64,000 bases of DNA from Hyphomicrobiaceae bacterium (GTDB taxonomy: Bacteria > Pseudomonadota > Alphaproteobacteria > Rhizobiales > Hyphomicrobiaceae). The notes beneath the pieces are model-generated. The model searched no databases, was not told the DNA's origin, and saw nothing but the letters and a program-made list of their open reading frames with translations. The stretch spans positions 1 through 64,000 of the forward strand of contig JAGRKV010000052.1 of the NCBI GenBank assembly GCA_020442165.1. Direction: 5' to 3'. Made by a program: the position numbers and the translations under genes. This document shows positions 63,374 to 64,000 of the stretch, in pieces; the first letter of the stretch is position 1, and each line of letters opens with the position of its first letter.

Positions 63374-64000
63374 CTATTTGGGCTGATCGACGCCCGCGAT
63401 GGAAGCAGGCTTGGTCTGATCGCCAGATTCCAGTGCAACCCACACCTTGGGATTGAGATAGGACTGGCGCATGACGAACTGGTAGGGCGTCTGATGCCAC
63501 AGCTTGACGCCGTCGACCTTGTTGTCGAGCACGTAATCACCCTGTGCCATGCGGGCTGTAAGGACGGCATGGCCTTCGCCACGCTCGTCACGGACGACCG
63601 TCATCAGGAGTGAACTTGCCGGCCAGCCGCGCTGCATCAGCATCTTGCGCTTCAGCAGAGCATAATCCTCACAATCGCCAGCGCTCGTGGGCAGGGTCCA
63701 ATATTCCGTGACCCCGTAGACTTCCATATCGGTGAGCGGCTTGATGGCACGGTTGACGGTGCGATTGATTGCGTCGAGTTCGGACAAGCGCTCGGGCAAT
63801 GCATCCAGCCGCGCCTCTTCACGACCGTCCTGTGAGCACTCGACCGCATTCGTCTCGCAGAAGCGGACGAACCCGTAGGGAGGCTGCGACAGCCCGAAAA
63901 CCCGCATGAAAGCGGACGAGTAGATCCCACCCGGTGGGAGCTTGACGATCGGGTCGGCCTTGGCCTGCCCTGTCGAGACCAGGCCCAAGAGAGCAAGAGC
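63374..64000 (-). CDS. Bacterial transglutaminase-like cysteine peptidase (5' end outside window)
   Basis: The frame runs off the right edge of the window. The four codons beyond the TTG at 63988 read ALAL, continuing as LGLVSTGQAKA, which is the end of a signal peptide, so the real start is beyond 64000. The protein belongs to the BTLCP family of periplasmic cysteine peptidases (LapG-like), which cleave surface adhesins or related proteins. The catalytic triad is visible: Cys in SAGDCEDYALLKRKML, His in GEGHAVLTARM and Asp in YVLDNKVDGV. The C-terminus is at 63374. Targets are unknown; no LapD-like gene is in view. Confidence 0.88.
   Translation of the reverse strand, partial: ALALLGLVSTGQAKADPIVKLPPGGIYSSAFMRVFGLSQPPYGFVRFCETNAVECSQDGREEARLDALPERLSELDAINRTVNRAIKPLTDMEVYGVTEYWTLPTSAGDCEDYALLKRKMLMQRGWPASSLLMTVVRDERGEGHAVLTARMAQGDYVLDNKVDGVKLWHQTPYQFVMRQSYLNPKVWVALESGDQTKPASIAGVDQPK

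Overview
The window looks like a stretch of chromosome from an alphaproteobacterium, most likely of the order Hyphomicrobiales (Hyphomicrobium-like). This is inferred from the high GC content, the Rhizobiales-type porins, the DUF1194 and DUF3126 proteins, the ArsR-methyltransferase fusion beside metF, and the Sox genes. No rRNA, tRNA, CRISPR array, transposase or phage gene was recognised. Most genes are housekeeping or metabolic; the more unusual content is the sox region, the methionine locus and a set of proteins under 30 residues.

Layout. 1-7000: the 3' end of pyrG, a lower-GC hypothetical gene overlapping it, an intergenic island of REP-like palindromes, a nucleoside deoxyribosyltransferase, a small secreted protein, methylmalonyl-CoA decarboxylase (scpB), a DUF1194 protein, an M15-type peptidase and kdsA. 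7000-9500: a short-chain dehydrogenase and pgk. 9900-16500: a thiosulfate-oxidation region, soxA-soxX, soxX-soxA, soxB and a ccdA/soxV-like gene, with hairpins between the units. It holds two SoxXA pairs of different heme class and no soxYZ or soxCD. 16600-28100: thiD, a secreted protein, a FadL-type porin, a Ser/Thr dehydratase, a conserved hypothetical, an MFS permease, a dipeptide epimerase and a 1194-residue membrane-anchored coiled-coil protein with 22-residue tandem repeats.

28500-45700: an Hpt phosphotransfer protein, a [2Fe-2S] ferredoxin next to a ferredoxin-NADP reductase, a GNAT/FemAB-like protein, a lipoprotein, a CoxE-like VWA protein, two tandem porins, opgGH for periplasmic glucans, and the ycjX-ycjF pair. 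45800-49300: two 28-29 residue related membrane proteins flanking a secreted YxxGY-repeat protein, an MlaC-like protein and a membrane protein.

49400-56400: a methionine-cycle locus. An ArsR-methyltransferase regulator sits behind a promoter overlapped by a perfect palindrome and is followed by metF. Methionine synthase is split into two ORFs, a homocysteine-binding half and a folate/B12/activation half, separated by an unrelated membrane protein gene. 56500-64000: small membrane proteins, including a third tiny one, then an acrylyl-CoA reductase-like protein, an acetyltransferase, a polysaccharide deacetylase, cysE, a DUF3126 protein, a gamma-carbonic anhydrase-like protein and the 3' part of a transglutaminase-like cysteine peptidase gene.

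How the genes work together. SoxXA, SoxB and CcdA would carry out thiosulfate attachment and sulfate release in the periplasm, with SoxYZ supplied from elsewhere. The regulator, MetF and the two MetH halves form the methyl branch of the S-adenosylmethionine cycle. KdsA, OpgGH, the porins and MlaC serve the cell envelope.
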